Notes: generated from the sequence alone by a model not told the origin. DNA of 64,000 nt from an alpha proteobacterium U9-1i (GCA_000974665.1 BBSY01000002.1:1891716-1955715); one strand, 5' to 3'. Shown: positions 8,798-18,397, numbered from the stretch's first letter. Numbers and translations are program-made.

Positions 8798-9921
8798 GCG
8801 AAGTATTTCGCCAGCACAGCCTCGTAACACCGCGCCAATGTGCGCACGTCCTCGATGTCTGCGTGCTCGTCCACCATATGCGCGGTGGCGTTGCGCAAGC
8901 CCAGTTCCGCGACCGGGCACACATCCTTGATGTAGCGCGCGTCGGAGGTCCCGCCCGTCGTGGAGAGCACCGGCGCCACGCCAAACGCCTCCGTCACCGC
9001 CGCCACGATCAAATCCGTGAACGGGCCCGGATCGGTGTAGAACGGCACGCTGCGCGAGGTAATCGCCAGTTCAACACGCGCCCCATGCTCTGCGGCAGCT
9101 TCGTTGGCGGTTTGCCGGATCCACTCGAACAATGCTTCGGCGCTATGATTGGTGTTGAAACGGATGTTCAACTTCGCCACAGCCCGCGATGGGATCACGT
9201 TGTGCGCGGCATTGCCCACATCCACGCTCGTGACCTCAAGGTTCGATGGATCGAACCCCGGCGCGCCATCGTCAAGTTTCCGCGCCTTCAATGCGTGCAA
9301 GGCCTGCAGCAACGGCGTCACGGGGTTCACCGCGCGCTGCGGGTAGGCCACATGCCCTTGCTTGCCGTCCATCGTCACCACGACATTCAGACTGCCGCGC
9401 CGTCCGTTCTTCACAACATCGCCAACGCGCGCTTCGCTCGTCGGCTCTCCCACCAGACAATGATCGAGCTTCTCGCCCTCCGCCGCCAAAGCCGCGAGCA
9501 CAGCCTTGGTGCCATCCACAGCCGGGCCTTCCTCATCGCACGTCAGCAGAAACGAGATCGATCCCTTCGGCGCGCCCTTCGCCAGAAAGCTCTCGCTTGC
9601 GGCGATCATCGCCGCGATGGCGGTTTTCATATCCACCGCGCCACGGCCGACAATCTGTCCGTCCCGCAACGTCGCCGAGAACGGATCGACGCTCCAGCCA
9701 TCGCCCGGCGGCACCACATCCAAATGTCCCGCGAAGCAAAAATTCGGCGCCGCATCGCCAATGCGCGCATAGAGATTGTCGACCGCGCCGAACTTCATCC
9801 GCTTGGCGCGGAACCCCAATTTCTCCAGCGCGGCTTGCGCCACATCCATCACACCTGCCTCCACAGGCGTAACACTCGGGCAACGCATCAACGCCTGCGC
9901 CAACGGGATCGGATCGCTCAT
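8794..9921 (-). CDS. dapE: Succinyl-diaminopimelate desuccinylase
   Basis: 375 residues from the ATG at 9921 (MSDPIPLAQAL). It is an M20 family di-zinc hydrolase that releases LL-diaminopimelate in the succinylase route to lysine and peptidoglycan. Metal motifs are clear: FAGHLDVVPPGD (His and Asp ligands), DMKTAIAAM, and CDEEGPAVDGT with the catalytic and ligand Glu pair. The longer frame to 9960 has no support. dapD lies about 1.8 kb away on the same strand, separated by a DUF418 protein and a small secreted protein on the plus strand. Confidence 0.95.
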   Translation of the reverse strand: MSDPIPLAQALMRCPSVTPVEAGVMDVAQAALEKLGFRAKRMKFGAVDNLYARIGDAAPNFCFAGHLDVVPPGDGWSVDPFSATLRDGQIVGRGAVDMKTAIAAMIAASESFLAKGAPKGSISFLLTCDEEGPAVDGTKAVLAALAAEGEKLDHCLVGEPTSEARVGDVVKNGRRGSLNVVVTMDGKQGHVAYPQRAVNPVTPLLQALHALKARKLDDGAPGFDPSNLEVTSVDVGNAAHNVIPSRAVAKLNIRFNTNHSAEALFEWIRQTANEAAAEHGARVELAITSRSVPFYTDPGPFTDLIVAAVTEAFGVAPVLSTTGGTSDARYIKDVCPVAELGLRNATAHMVDEHADIEDVRTLARCYEAVLAKYFA

Positions 9922-9964
9922 GCGCTTCTCGTAGAGGAAGTTTTGCGCGCACGAAACCACCGTT

Positions 9965-10067
9965 CGTCATTCCGGGGCTCGCGAAGCGAGAACCCGGAAC
10001 CCAGGGGATCGTAGAGCAAGCCGTTGCCCCTGGGTCGCGGATCACGCTTCGCGTGTCCGGGATGACG
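9965..10067. repeat. Palindromic repeat, family A, copy 1
   Basis: An imperfect 103-bp inverted repeat fills the gap between dapE and the DUF418 gene. The left arm runs from CGTCATTCCGG through CGCGAAGCG to CCCAGGGG. The right arm mirrors it (CCCCTGGG, CGCTTCGCG, CCGGGATGACG). Copy 2 is at 16053-16162. This is a dispersed extragenic palindromic repeat of a kind common in alphaproteobacterial genomes. Confidence 0.9.
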
Positions 10068-10109
10068 ATGGCGTTTGCTTTGCGCCAATGCGCTTGGCTA
10101 GGTGTGCGA

Positions 10110-11321
10110 ATGAACCACGCCGAGGACCGCGACCGCATTCCGAGCCTCGACGTGATCCGCGGCTTCGCCGTGCTTGGCATCCTTATCGTCAACGCCGCCT
10201 ATTTCGCGGCGCCTTGGCAAACGGCGATCAATCCAGCGTTGCCGCCGCTCGCCGTCACCGACGATACGCTTTGGGCGTGGCTGGCGATGCATGTCTTCTT
10301 CGAAGCCAAATGCATCACCTTGTTCTCGCTTCTGTTCGGCGCCTCGATTTATCTTGTCGGCGGAGAACGTGATGACGACGTGCGCGGCCGCGTGCTGCGG
10401 CGGCGCTTGCTTTGGATGGTTCTCTTCGGTCTGATACATGGCGCGCTCATCTGGAGCGGGGATATCCTGCTCACCTACGCGCTCGCGGGTCTGCTCGTCT
10501 CCTTCGCGCGCTCCTGGCCGCCGCGTCAGCTGATGGTCAGCGGCTTGAGCATCTACGCCATCACGTTCCTTCTCGATGCGCTCGGCGGCGCCTCGTTATC
10601 GGGATTGGGCGGCGATGATCTACGGGAAATCATCGAGAGCTATTGGTCGCCACCGCCGGAGGAGCTCGCGCGCGCCATCGTCGCCTACCAAGCCGGCGCG
10701 CTGTCGGCGCTCCGCGAGAACTTCAGCACCTGGATCGATTTCGTGTCGTTCGGTCTGGTTGGCCTGATCGCGCAAACCGGCGCGCTGATGTTGATCGGCC
10801 TCGCCCTGTTCAAATGGGGTTTCCTCAGCGGCCGCGCGCCCATCTGGCTCTACGTGCTGATGCTCGTTCTTGGCGCCGCCGCGTTCGCGATCATCGCCGC
10901 CCAGGCCTTGGCGAGCTACGCACACGGCTTCGACTTCACCTACATGCACGCCATCGGCCAGCGCGCCAATGATTTGGCGATTTTCGGTTCTCTGTTTTAC
11001 GCAAGCCTCTTCATTCTGCTGGTCAAGACCGGCGCCCGCTTCATCACCGCGCCGCTCGCCGCCGTCGGGCGCATGGCGTTCACGAACTACATCGCCCAGT
11101 CGCTCATCATGACGACGATTTTCTACGGCGGACGCGGCTTTGCTCTGTTTGGCGAGGTGGACCGGCCCGGCTTGTGGGCTATTGTGGCCGCCATATGGGC
11201 AGTCCAATTGGTCTGGTCGCCGCTTTGGCTGGCCAGATTCAAGATGGGCCCGTTGGAATGGGTGTGGCGCCGTCTGAGCTATGGCGCGCCGCTTACGATA
11301 AATAGGGGAAGAAACGCATGA
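10110..11321 (+). CDS. DUF418 domain membrane protein (YeiB-like)
   Basis: 403 residues. The N-terminus RIPSLDVIRGFAVLGILIVN is the signature of the DUF418/YeiB family. The protein has about nine or ten membrane segments and ends with the usual WRRLSYG close. Function is unproven; transport has been suggested for relatives. The ATG at 10110 is chosen because the longer frame from 10053 would begin inside palindromic repeat A1. It overlaps the next gene by 4 bp (ATGA). Confidence 0.85.
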   Translation: MNHAEDRDRIPSLDVIRGFAVLGILIVNAAYFAAPWQTAINPALPPLAVTDDTLWAWLAMHVFFEAKCITLFSLLFGASIYLVGGERDDDVRGRVLRRRLLWMVLFGLIHGALIWSGDILLTYALAGLLVSFARSWPPRQLMVSGLSIYAITFLLDALGGASLSGLGGDDLREIIESYWSPPPEELARAIVAYQAGALSALRENFSTWIDFVSFGLVGLIAQTGALMLIGLALFKWGFLSGRAPIWLYVLMLVLGAAAFAIIAAQALASYAHGFDFTYMHAIGQRANDLAIFGSLFYASLFILLVKTGARFITAPLAAVGRMAFTNYIAQSLIMTTIFYGGRGFALFGEVDRPGLWAIVAAIWAVQLVWSPLWLARFKMGPLEWVWRRLSYGAPLTINRGRNA

Positions 11322-11662
11322 AGAAATTTGCCGCAACTTTGTTGGCCGTGGCCGCCTTCGGCGCGAGCGCCGCATTCGCCGATACGATCGTGAACTCCTA
11401 CACCAACACGATTGTCGTCACCTATCCGAACGGCGCGGTCGCGCGCTATCACTTCAACGCCGACAACACCTTCACGGCCACCACGCCGAGCGGCACGATC
11501 AACGGCACGTTCGATATGCAAGCCGGCCAAATCTGCCTGACGCCAGCCGGCGGCTCGCGCGAATGCACCGAAGTCGCCGCCGACAAGAACGTCGGCGACA
11601 CCTGGACGCAGCAAGGCACCGATGGCTCCACGATCACAGTATCGTTGGAAGCCGGTCGCTAG
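11318..11662 (+). CDS. Small secreted beta-rich protein, unknown function
   Basis: 114 residues with a classical signal peptide (KKFAATLLAVAAFGASAAFA). The mature part is about 93 residues rich in Thr/Gly/Asn and has two cysteines that could form a disulphide (ICLTPAGGSREC). It is coupled to the DUF418 gene by an ATGA overlap, and a strong hairpin follows 12 nt after its stop. No family is recognised. Confidence 0.72.
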   Translation: MKKFAATLLAVAAFGASAAFADTIVNSYTNTIVVTYPNGAVARYHFNADNTFTATTPSGTINGTFDMQAGQICLTPAGGSRECTEVAADKNVGDTWTQQGTDGSTITVSLEAGR

Positions 11663-11673
11663 ACGCAACGCGA

Positions 11674-11712
11674 CGGAAGCCAGAACGCCGGTTTTCCGGC
11701 TTCTGGCTTCCG
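11674..11712. terminator. Bidirectional hairpin terminator
   Basis: CGGAAGCCAGAA (11674-11685) pairs with TTCTGGCTTCCG (11701-11712), and an inner CCGG-TTTT-CCGG extends the stem with a small bulge. It lies exactly between the ends of two convergent genes (stops at 11662 and 11718), so it can serve both. Confidence 0.75.
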
Positions 11713-11717
11713 CGCAC

Positions 11718-12554
11718 TCAATCGCGCAGCAATTCGTTCACGCCCGTTTTCGACCGCGTCTTCGCATCGACGCGCTTAACGATCACCACGCACGCCAAAC
11801 TCGGCCCGGTTCCACGCGGATCGGGCAGTGCGCCCGGCACCACCACCGAATAGGCCGGCACTTCGCCGAAGCTCACGTCGCCCGTGGCGCGATCGACGAT
11901 CTTCGTCGATTGGCTGATGAACGTGCCCATCGCCAGCACCGCGCCTTCACGCACGATCACGCCTTCAGCCACTTCGCTGCGCGCGCCGATGAAGCAGCCG
12001 TCTTCGATGATGGTGGGGTTTGCCTGCAGCGGCTCCAGAACGCCGCCAATGCCCGCGCCGCCGGAGATGTGCACGTTCTTGCCGATCTGCGCGCACGACC
12101 CAACCGTCGCCCATGTGTCCACCATCGTGCCTTCATCCACATACGCTCCGATGTTCACGAAGGAGGGCATCAGCACGGCGTTCTTGCCGATGAACGCGCC
12201 GCGCCGAACGATCGCGCCGGGCACGGCGCGAAAGCCCGCGGCGGCGAAGCTGTTTTCGCTCCACCCCGCGAATTTCGACGGCACCTTGTCCCACCAATTC
12301 GCGCCATCCGGCGCCCCAGCGATCGCCTGGTTCGCATGCGTGCGAAACGAGAGCAGCACCGCTTTCTTAAGCCATTGGTGCGTGGTCCATGCGCCATCGG
12401 CGCCGCGTTCCGCCACCCGCGCGCGGCCGCTATCGATCAGCTCGAGTGCTGCTTCGATCGCCTCAACCTCCGCGCCCTTGCTCTGCGGCGTCAGCGCATC
12501 GCGCTTGTCCCAAGCAGCTTCAATCGTGGCGGCGAGATCGGAATGTTGTGTCAT
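11718..12554 (-). CDS. dapD: Tetrahydrodipicolinate N-succinyltransferase
   Basis: 278 residues. It transfers succinyl from succinyl-CoA to tetrahydrodipicolinate, two steps before DapE in lysine synthesis. The centre (about residues 110-235) is a left-handed beta-helix of hexapeptide repeats ([41 protein letters not shown]). The C-terminus is also family-like (PCGxCR is absent, as expected). It closes the minus-strand run that begins with rpmH. Confidence 0.96.
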   Translation of the reverse strand: MTQHSDLAATIEAAWDKRDALTPQSKGAEVEAIEAALELIDSGRARVAERGADGAWTTHQWLKKAVLLSFRTHANQAIAGAPDGANWWDKVPSKFAGWSENSFAAAGFRAVPGAIVRRGAFIGKNAVLMPSFVNIGAYVDEGTMVDTWATVGSCAQIGKNVHISGGAGIGGVLEPLQANPTIIEDGCFIGARSEVAEGVIVREGAVLAMGTFISQSTKIVDRATGDVSFGEVPAYSVVVPGALPDPRGTGPSLACVVIVKRVDAKTRSKTGVNELLRD

Positions 12555-12574
12555 CGGCCCTTGCTAGCGGCGCC

Positions 12575-13243
12575 TCAGGCAACCAGCAAGTCACGCAGGA
12601 ACGGCTTCAGTTCGGCGGACCAGAAATCGACGTAAGGCGGGCGGGGCTCAGGATGCACCGCCCCCACCAGAACCGTGGCGAAGCCCATGTCGTGCGCCGG
12701 CTCCAGATTGCGCAGCGTGTCCTCAAACAGCACCGCGCGCGTGGGATCGACGCCGCACTCGGACACCAGCCGTTCGTACGCGCCGCGATGCGGCTTCGGC
12801 ACAAATCCCGCACTCTCCAGATCGAACAGGTGCTCGAAATGGTGGGCGATGCCGATCTGGGCGACCACACGTTCGGCGTGGCCGCCGCCGCCGTTGGTGA
12901 ACACGATCTTGCGTCCCGGCAGCGCCGCGATCAGCGTGTCGAGCTCCGGATCGGGATGCACGACGTTGGTGGGCACGTCATGAACCTCGCGCATGAAATC
13001 GACCGCGTCGACGCCGTGTCGCTCGCGCAGGCCCACGACCGTCGCGCCATATTCCAGATGGTAGTGATCGCGCAGGCGCTCGGCTTCGGCTGCGTCGACG
13101 TCGACAACGCGCATCACGTACGCGGTCATTTTCTCGCCGATGAGGTCGTAGAGCTGCGGCGCGGGGTAGAGCGTGTTGTCGAGATCGAACACCCAGTCGC
13201 GAACATTGGCCCAAATGCCGCTCTGGATGTTGGCGACCGTCAT
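12575..13243 (-). CDS. Pyrimidine 5'-nucleotidase (HAD family)
   Basis: 222 residues. HAD motif I is WVFDLDNTLYP (about residues 17-27), motif II is VFTNGGGGHA, and the motif III/IV region includes VLFEDTLRNLEPA. This is the Sdt1/pyrimidine 5'-nucleotidase group, which dephosphorylates UMP/CMP-like nucleotides. It lies between dapD and the DUF1036 gene and overlaps the latter's stop by 4 bp. This HAD gene is often found beside argB and dapD in alphaproteobacteria. Confidence 0.88.
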   Translation of the reverse strand: MTVANIQSGIWANVRDWVFDLDNTLYPAPQLYDLIGEKMTAYVMRVVDVDAAEAERLRDHYHLEYGATVVGLRERHGVDAVDFMREVHDVPTNVVHPDPELDTLIAALPGRKIVFTNGGGGHAERVVAQIGIAHHFEHLFDLESAGFVPKPHRGAYERLVSECGVDPTRAVLFEDTLRNLEPAHDMGFATVLVGAVHPEPRPPYVDFWSAELKPFLRDLLVA

Positions 13244-14418
13244 CGGGACGGCCGGTCCTGCGTCGCGTCCGGCGCGCCCGCGGGCGGCGGCGGACGCCGC
13301 GCCCCGGCGGCGGGATCGCGCGTCGGCGTCGTCGCATCGGGTCCAATCTCGATCTCGCGCGGGGCGACGTTCAGATCAAGGAAATCGGCTTCGCGCAAAT
13401 CCAGCACCAAGCCTGGGCGGTCGCGCGAGGGAATGCGCGCAAACAGAGTGCGGTCGTAATAGCGCGCCTCACATTCGTCGCGGCCGAGGATCGCAAACCG
13501 TGCGGGGCTCGTGCAGAACGGCGCGCCGCCAGCCGCCAGGAAGCGCGGACCTTCGTCGGTCTGCATTGTCGCGTGCACGTAATAATATTCCTGCAGCAGC
13601 GATTCATCGAGCGCGCGCACGCAACCTTGCGGGCCCAGCACCCACCAGCCGCGACTTTCCCAGCCTTCGCCGCGACGTCGCGCGATCGCCGTCCAGATGC
13701 GCGCGTTGGTGCGGTTGCAAAGCGTGAGGCCAACAAGGTTCGAACGCCGCCGCGCCGCTGTTTCCAGCGCATCGATCAATTGGTCTTCGCTGGCGTTGGG
13801 TTGCAGCCGCGCTGACGCGCGAAACTGTGCAATCGCCGCCGCGATCGCGCGCGGATCGACGCCGCCACGCCCTTGCCGGATTTCGTAGCCGGCATCGACC
13901 AGCAAACGCTGGATGCCGGCCTGCCGCGCGCGCGTGACTGTGAAGTTAGTCGCTTCCGCGAACGATGTACGCCAGCTGTCGCGCTTGTTGATCTGCACGC
14001 GGCGGAAGCTGCGCTCTTCCAGCGCCATCGGCGCGCATTGCGGCGGGTTTTCGATCGTGAACTGGCGGCCCGGATCGACGCACAACGTTGCATCGCCCGT
14101 CCATTGCCGCCGTCCGCCGCGATGGGCGGGGGAGGAGCGCGCGTAAAGATAATGCACGCCGCGCGCCAAGGGTTGGTTCACCGTGGTGCGGCACTCGCCT
14201 GGCCGAAGCCGCGTCCACCCTTGCACAACAACGGCGCGCCCATCCGGCCGCCCCGTCGCAGCTTCCAGTACGTAACTGGTCTCGTTGCACACTTGCCAGC
14301 CATTGCGCGCTTGTTGCTGCGCGTGCGCGCGGTCGCTCAGCGCGGCAAACGCCACGCCAAGCGCGCAGAGCGCGGCGGCGAACGCGCCGGCTTTAGTGAA
14401 TGAGGGTGCCCGCGCCAT
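13240..14418 (-). CDS. Secreted protein with two DUF1036 domains
   Basis: 392 residues. A signal peptide (AGAFAAALCALGVAFAALSDRAHAQ) is followed by two DUF1036-type repeats: about residues 39-150 (GWQVCNETSYVLEAATG) and 225-335 (GLTLCNRTNARIWTAIARR). Each has a C-N-[ER]-T start, a GWW or GWTRL strand and paired cysteines. A peptidoglycan-binding-like helical stretch (DPRAIAAAIAQFRA) lies between them. The tail is Pro/Arg-rich. It probably acts in the periplasm; function is unknown. It overlaps argB by 26 bp. Confidence 0.82.
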   Translation of the reverse strand: MARAPSFTKAGAFAAALCALGVAFAALSDRAHAQQQARNGWQVCNETSYVLEAATGRPDGRAVVVQGWTRLRPGECRTTVNQPLARGVHYLYARSSPAHRGGRRQWTGDATLCVDPGRQFTIENPPQCAPMALEERSFRRVQINKRDSWRTSFAEATNFTVTRARQAGIQRLLVDAGYEIRQGRGGVDPRAIAAAIAQFRASARLQPNASEDQLIDALETAARRRSNLVGLTLCNRTNARIWTAIARRRGEGWESRGWWVLGPQGCVRALDESLLQEYYYVHATMQTDEGPRFLAAGGAPFCTSPARFAILGRDECEARYYDRTLFARIPSRDRPGLVLDLREADFLDLNVAPREIEIGPDATTPTRDPAAGARRPPPPAGAPDATQDRPSR

Positions 14419-15325
14419 GCTCGGTGAACAATTCCATGAGGAGGACGTGAGGTTGGCGCCCGTCGAGGATAACAGCGGCTTCGACGCCGTTCTCCAGCGC
14501 CGCGATACAGGTTTCGAGCTTCGGGATCATGCCGCCCGTGGCGACACCCGTCTCGATCGCCTTGCGCGCATCGGCGACCGACATTTCACGAATGAGTTCG
14601 CCGTTTGCATCAAGCACGCCTGGAATGTCCGAGAGCAACAGGAAACGCTTCGCGCCCAAAGCGCCCGCAACCGCGCCCGCTGCCGTGTCGGCGTTGATGT
14701 TGTACGTCTTGCCGTCTTCGCTCACGCCAATCGGCGCGATCACCGGCACATAATCTTCCGGCGCATTGATCAAGGCTTGCACAAGCGTCGGATCAACGTC
14801 CGTCGGCTCGCCAACCAAGCCAAGGTCGATCGCTTGCTCAATCATGGAGCCAGGATCCTTCTTGATCCGCACCGCTTTCTCGACCGTGATAAGGCGCGCG
14901 TCCTTGCCTGAAAGGCCGACGCCGCGCACATCCGCTTCACGCCCCGCTGCCGTGATCAAATGCGCCAGCTCCTTGTTGACGCTGCCCGAGAGAACCATCT
15001 CCGCCACTTCCATCGTGTCAGCATCGGTCACCCGCAGCCCGTCGATGAATTGTGACGTCACGCCGGCCTTCTCGAGCATGCGGCTGATTTGCGGACCGCC
15101 ACCGTGCACAACGACAGGGTGGATGCCCACGAGCTTCAACAGCACAATGTCTGCGGCGAATTTGCGGGCGGTTTCGGTGTCGCCCATGGCGTGGCCGCCA
15201 TATTTCACCACCACCGTCTCGCGGTCATAAATTTGGATAAACGGCAGCGCCTCGGCGAGCGTCTTCGCTTGGGTCAAACCCGCTTCGAGCGCGGCGGCGA
15301 GGTCTTTCGGAGGCAGCTTGGTCAC
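14393..15325 (-). CDS. argB: Acetylglutamate kinase
   Basis: 310 residues. It phosphorylates N-acetylglutamate, the second step of arginine synthesis. Family motifs are VVKYGGHAMGD (about 53-63), VHGGGPQISRML (about 94-105) and NINADTAAGAVAGALGA. It starts with GTG at 15325 and lies in the conserved engB-argB-HAD-dapD order. The 3' end overlaps the start of the DUF1036 gene. Confidence 0.97.
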   Translation of the reverse strand: MTKLPPKDLAAALEAGLTQAKTLAEALPFIQIYDRETVVVKYGGHAMGDTETARKFAADIVLLKLVGIHPVVVHGGGPQISRMLEKAGVTSQFIDGLRVTDADTMEVAEMVLSGSVNKELAHLITAAGREADVRGVGLSGKDARLITVEKAVRIKKDPGSMIEQAIDLGLVGEPTDVDPTLVQALINAPEDYVPVIAPIGVSEDGKTYNINADTAAGAVAGALGAKRFLLLSDIPGVLDANGELIREMSVADARKAIETGVATGGMIPKLETCIAALENGVEAAVILDGRQPHVLLMELFTEHGAGTLIH

Positions 15326-15403
15326 GGCAGCGGCTTTACGGTGTTCCGTAGCCTACGCCAAGTGAGGAGGGCGCGGCTCCGCCGGCCCGCCCTTGTCCAC
15401 AGC

Positions 15404-16042
15404 TTAGACAGTCAGACCCGCGATCGTCGCCCGCAGCAATTCAATGCCGAAGCCAGTTTCCGATGACGTCGCAAGCACTTCCGGATGTGCGGCGGGCCGC
15501 TTCTTGATGCCGCCGCCGGTTTCGCTCACCCGCGCCGCCAATTCCGTCGGCTTCAGCTTGTCGCCCTTCGTCAGCACCAGCTGATAATTCACCGCCGCTC
15601 CGTCGAGCGCGCTCATGACATCCTTGTCATGCTCCTTCAGTCCATGCCTGCTGTCGATCAGCAGAAACACGCGCTTCAAGCTCACGCGGCCGCGCAGATA
15701 GTCGCGCGTCAAAGCGGTCCAGCGATTGATGTCTTCCTTCGGCGCCTTGGCGTAGCCATAGCCCGGCAAGTCCACGAGCCGCAGCCGCGAGGGTTCGCCG
15801 ACGCGAAAGAAATTCAGCTCGCGCGTTCGCCCCGGTTCGTTAGAGGCGCGCGCCAACGTCTTACGTCCCGTCAGTGCATTCACGAGGCTCGACTTGCCAA
15901 CGTTGGAACGCCCCGCAAAGGCGATCTCCGGCAAGTCCGCGTCCGGCAAGCCCTCAAGCGCGACCACGCCCCGCTCAAACTCCACCGGTCCCGCAAACAG
16001 GAGCCGGCCGGCTTCAAGGAGATATGACTCCTCCGTCGCCAT
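15404..16042 (-). CDS. engB: Ribosome biogenesis GTPase YsxC/YihA
   Basis: 212 residues from the ATG at 16042 (an adjacent in-frame TTG at 16045 is less likely). It is an essential GTPase for large-subunit assembly. G motifs are visible: G1 [14 protein letters not shown]3 [10 protein letters not shown]4 LTKGDKLK and G5 ATSSETG. It follows yidC after a 139-bp gap holding palindromic repeat A2. Confidence 0.96.
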   Translation of the reverse strand: MATEESYLLEAGRLLFAGPVEFERGVVALEGLPDADLPEIAFAGRSNVGKSSLVNALTGRKTLARASNEPGRTRELNFFRVGEPSRLRLVDLPGYGYAKAPKEDINRWTALTRDYLRGRVSLKRVFLLIDSRHGLKEHDKDVMSALDGAAVNYQLVLTKGDKLKPTELAARVSETGGGIKKRPAAHPEVLATSSETGFGIELLRATIAGLTV

Positions 16043-16052
16043 CAAACACTTC

Positions 16053-16162
16053 CGTCATCCCGGACGCGCGGAGCGCGATCCGGGACCCAGTGGCAAACGA
16101 TGAGCCTTACGATCTCCTGGGTCCCGGCTCTGCGCCGCTGCGCGCCTCCGGCCGGGATGACG
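16053..16162. repeat. Palindromic repeat, family A, copy 2
   Basis: A 110-bp imperfect inverted repeat lies between yidC and engB. It begins CGTCATCCCGGACGCGCGGA and runs through ATCCGGGACCCAG. It ends with CTGGGTCCCGG and CCGGGATGACG. The arms match copy 1 at 9965-10067. It lies inside the minus-strand transcript and would fold as a stem-loop in the mRNA between the two genes. Confidence 0.9.
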
Positions 16163-16181
16163 AAGGAGTTTTCGTGCGACC

Positions 16182-18035
16182 TCATTCAGCCGCCGCCGGT
16201 TTGAGCCGGTCGCGCAAGAATTTGTCGAACTGCGTTTCGACGCCCTGGCGCCGGTAAATCGCGTACTGCTGCAACATCGAGAGAATGTTCGACCACGTCC
16301 AATAGATCACCAAGCCAGCCGCGAAGCCCGCGAACATGAACGTGAACAGCACCGGCAACCAGCGGAACACTTGCGCCTGGATAGGATCGGTCGGCGGCGG
16401 TGAAAGCGATTGCAGCAGCCACATCGTCACGCCGTAGAGGATCGGCCACACACCCAGCATCAGCACGCCGCCAATCAGCGGAATGGCGCTTGGATCGTAG
16501 GGCAGGAGCCCGAACAGGTTGAAGATCGAGGTGGGATCGGGCGCCGAGAGATCGCGAATCCAGCCGTAGAACGGCGCATGCCGCATCTCGATCGTCACGG
16601 TCAGCGTTTTGTAGAGCGCGTAGAACACCGGGATTTGCAACAGCATCGGCAAACACCCGGCGACGGGGTTCACCTTCTCGGTCTGGTAGAGCTTCAGGAT
16701 TTCCTGCTGCTGCTTTTGCTTGTCGGCCGCGTAGCGCTCCTGGATTTCCTTCATCTTCGGCGCGACGGCGCGCATCTTCGCCATCGATTTGAAGGATTGA
16801 TAGACCAGCGGGAACAAGAGCAGCTTCACCGCGATCGTCGTCAGCAAAATGCCAAGCCCGAAATTGCCAGCGAAGATCGAGAGGGGATGCAGCAGCCATT
16901 TGAAGAATGGCCGCGTCAAGAACCAGAAATTCCCCCAATCCACCGCATCGTCGAAGCGGGGCACGTTGAGCTCTTCCTGGTAACGCTCCAGCAACTCAAC
17001 GCGCTTGGCGCCGGCGAAGAAATGCTGCGTGTACGTCACCTCGCCGCCAGCCGGCGCTTCACGCCATTGGCCGCGATAGGCCGCGCGATAATTGTTGACG
17101 TTGTTATCGGTGCGCGCGTCGTAATAAGCCGAGATTTGCTCGCTTTGCGCTGGAATGATCGCCGCAAGCCAATAGTGATCGGTGATGCCAAGCCAGCCGC
17201 CTTGGCCCGCTTCTTCCTGCAGCCGCTCGTTTTCACCAGCGCGCCCGCGCGCCTTGTCGCGCGCAAGCTTGTCGGCGTCGCGAAAGCTTGTCTGGTGCAG
17301 ATGGTTCTCCGGCCCGAACGCACCCACCATGCCTTGATGCACAATCGGTTGGTTCTTGTAGTCCGCAGGCAACCCGTTGCGGCGCACCGTGCCGAACGGG
17401 CGCACCTGCACAGCCGTCGCGCCGGCATTGCGCACAGTGTCGGTGATCGTGAACATGAAATCGCGGTCCACCGCGATCACGCGCTCAACCGTAAGCCCCG
17501 CGCCATCGTCGAACGTCAACGTCACTGGCGTGCTCGGCGTCAAAGTCGCGCCGGCCTCGGCCCGCCACAAGCTCGATGAATCCGCCAACGCCAGCGCGCT
17601 CTCGCCCTGTTGGCGTTCCCAGCCGAAGAACGCGTCATGCCCATGCTCGGCGCCGGCGGGCACAAGCAACGTCACTTCCGGCGCGGTCGGGTCCACATTC
17701 GTGCGATATTGGCGCAAGTTCAGATCGTCGAAGCGCGCGCCCTCGAGCGAGATCGAGCCGTCGACCATCTCGGTGTCGATGTCGAGACGTTGGATCGCGG
17801 TTTGCGCCAACACCGTTTCGCGGTCACGCGATGCGGGTGTGGCCGGCGCTTCGCCACGCGCGACGGCTTGGCTCTCGGCCTGCACCTGCGCTTCAACGCG
17901 CGCACGCTCGGCTTGCAGCTCGCGGCGTTGCGGCGCGGTGAAGAAATAATCCCAGCCCAGCATGATCGCCAGCGACAATGCGATGGCGACGATGACGTTG
18001 CGGGTCTCGACCGGCCCCGGCCCTTGTTGTGACAT
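16182..18035 (-). CDS. yidC: Membrane protein insertase YidC
   Basis: 617 residues. It inserts and folds inner-membrane proteins, alone or with SecYEG. The N-terminal membrane anchor (VIVAIALSLAIMLGWDYFF) is followed by a large periplasmic beta domain. The conserved Oxa1 core of five helices runs from about 390 to 600 (YQSFKSMAKMRAVAPKMKEI, VNPVAGCLPMLLQIPVFYAL). The ATG at 18035 is preferred over the TTG at 18044. It starts 5 nt after rnpA in the classic rpmH-rnpA-yidC order. Confidence 0.97.
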   Translation of the reverse strand: MSQQGPGPVETRNVIVAIALSLAIMLGWDYFFTAPQRRELQAERARVEAQVQAESQAVARGEAPATPASRDRETVLAQTAIQRLDIDTEMVDGSISLEGARFDDLNLRQYRTNVDPTAPEVTLLVPAGAEHGHDAFFGWERQQGESALALADSSSLWRAEAGATLTPSTPVTLTFDDGAGLTVERVIAVDRDFMFTITDTVRNAGATAVQVRPFGTVRRNGLPADYKNQPIVHQGMVGAFGPENHLHQTSFRDADKLARDKARGRAGENERLQEEAGQGGWLGITDHYWLAAIIPAQSEQISAYYDARTDNNVNNYRAAYRGQWREAPAGGEVTYTQHFFAGAKRVELLERYQEELNVPRFDDAVDWGNFWFLTRPFFKWLLHPLSIFAGNFGLGILLTTIAVKLLLFPLVYQSFKSMAKMRAVAPKMKEIQERYAADKQKQQQEILKLYQTEKVNPVAGCLPMLLQIPVFYALYKTLTVTIEMRHAPFYGWIRDLSAPDPTSIFNLFGLLPYDPSAIPLIGGVLMLGVWPILYGVTMWLLQSLSPPPTDPIQAQVFRWLPVLFTFMFAGFAAGLVIYWTWSNILSMLQQYAIYRRQGVETQFDKFLRDRLKPAAAE

Positions 18036-18040
18036 TGAAT

Positions 18041-18397
18041 TCAATCGCTTTCGGCAGCGCGAGAACGCACGCGTTTGGCCCCGCTGGCAGGGGCGCCCAT
18101 CAGTTCGGCGCGGAGCCTTATCAGCGCGTTTCCAACATCGTCAAGCAACGCGCCCCAGGGGGCCTCCACCGCGCTCTGGCGCGCCACCAGCACGTAATCG
18201 ACGCCGGGCAGGCCATGCTCGGGCAAAAGCGCCCGCGCCGCCTCCCGGAGCCGCCGTTTGGCCCGGTTGCGGGCGACGGCGTTGCCGACCTTCTTGCTGG
18301 CGGTAAAACCAAGCCCGGCCGGCCCATCGTCGGCGCGCCGGCGGGCCTCCACCAGCACGGCGCCGCGACGCGCCTTCGCGCCATCGCGGACGAACAA
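18041..18397 (-). CDS. rnpA: Ribonuclease P protein component (true start uncertain)
   Basis: The protein subunit of RNase P, which matures tRNA 5' ends. The core ASKKVGNAVARNRAKRRLRE is the RNR motif that binds the RNA. The coordinates give the shortest form, from a TTG at 18397. Family members begin with an R-L-x-x-R-x-x-F segment. Here that segment (RLTRRAQF) is encoded in frame just upstream, with no ATG, GTG or TTG before it back to the rpmH stop. The real start may be CTG at 18418 or another rare codon. No Shine-Dalgarno is visible for any choice. Confidence 0.92.
   Translation of the reverse strand: MFVRDGAKARRGAVLVEARRRADDGPAGLGFTASKKVGNAVARNRAKRRLREAARALLPEHGLPGVDYVLVARQSAVEAPWGALLDDVGNALIRLRAELMGAPASGAKRVRSRAAESD

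Noticed and set aside
9965..10067. Insertion sequence end
   Set aside because: There is no transposase frame in or near it and both copies are only about 105 bp. It is a dispersed palindrome.
16410..17579. Plus-strand ORF opposite yidC
   Set aside because: It is antisense to an essential, well-matched gene and has no ribosome-binding site or motif.
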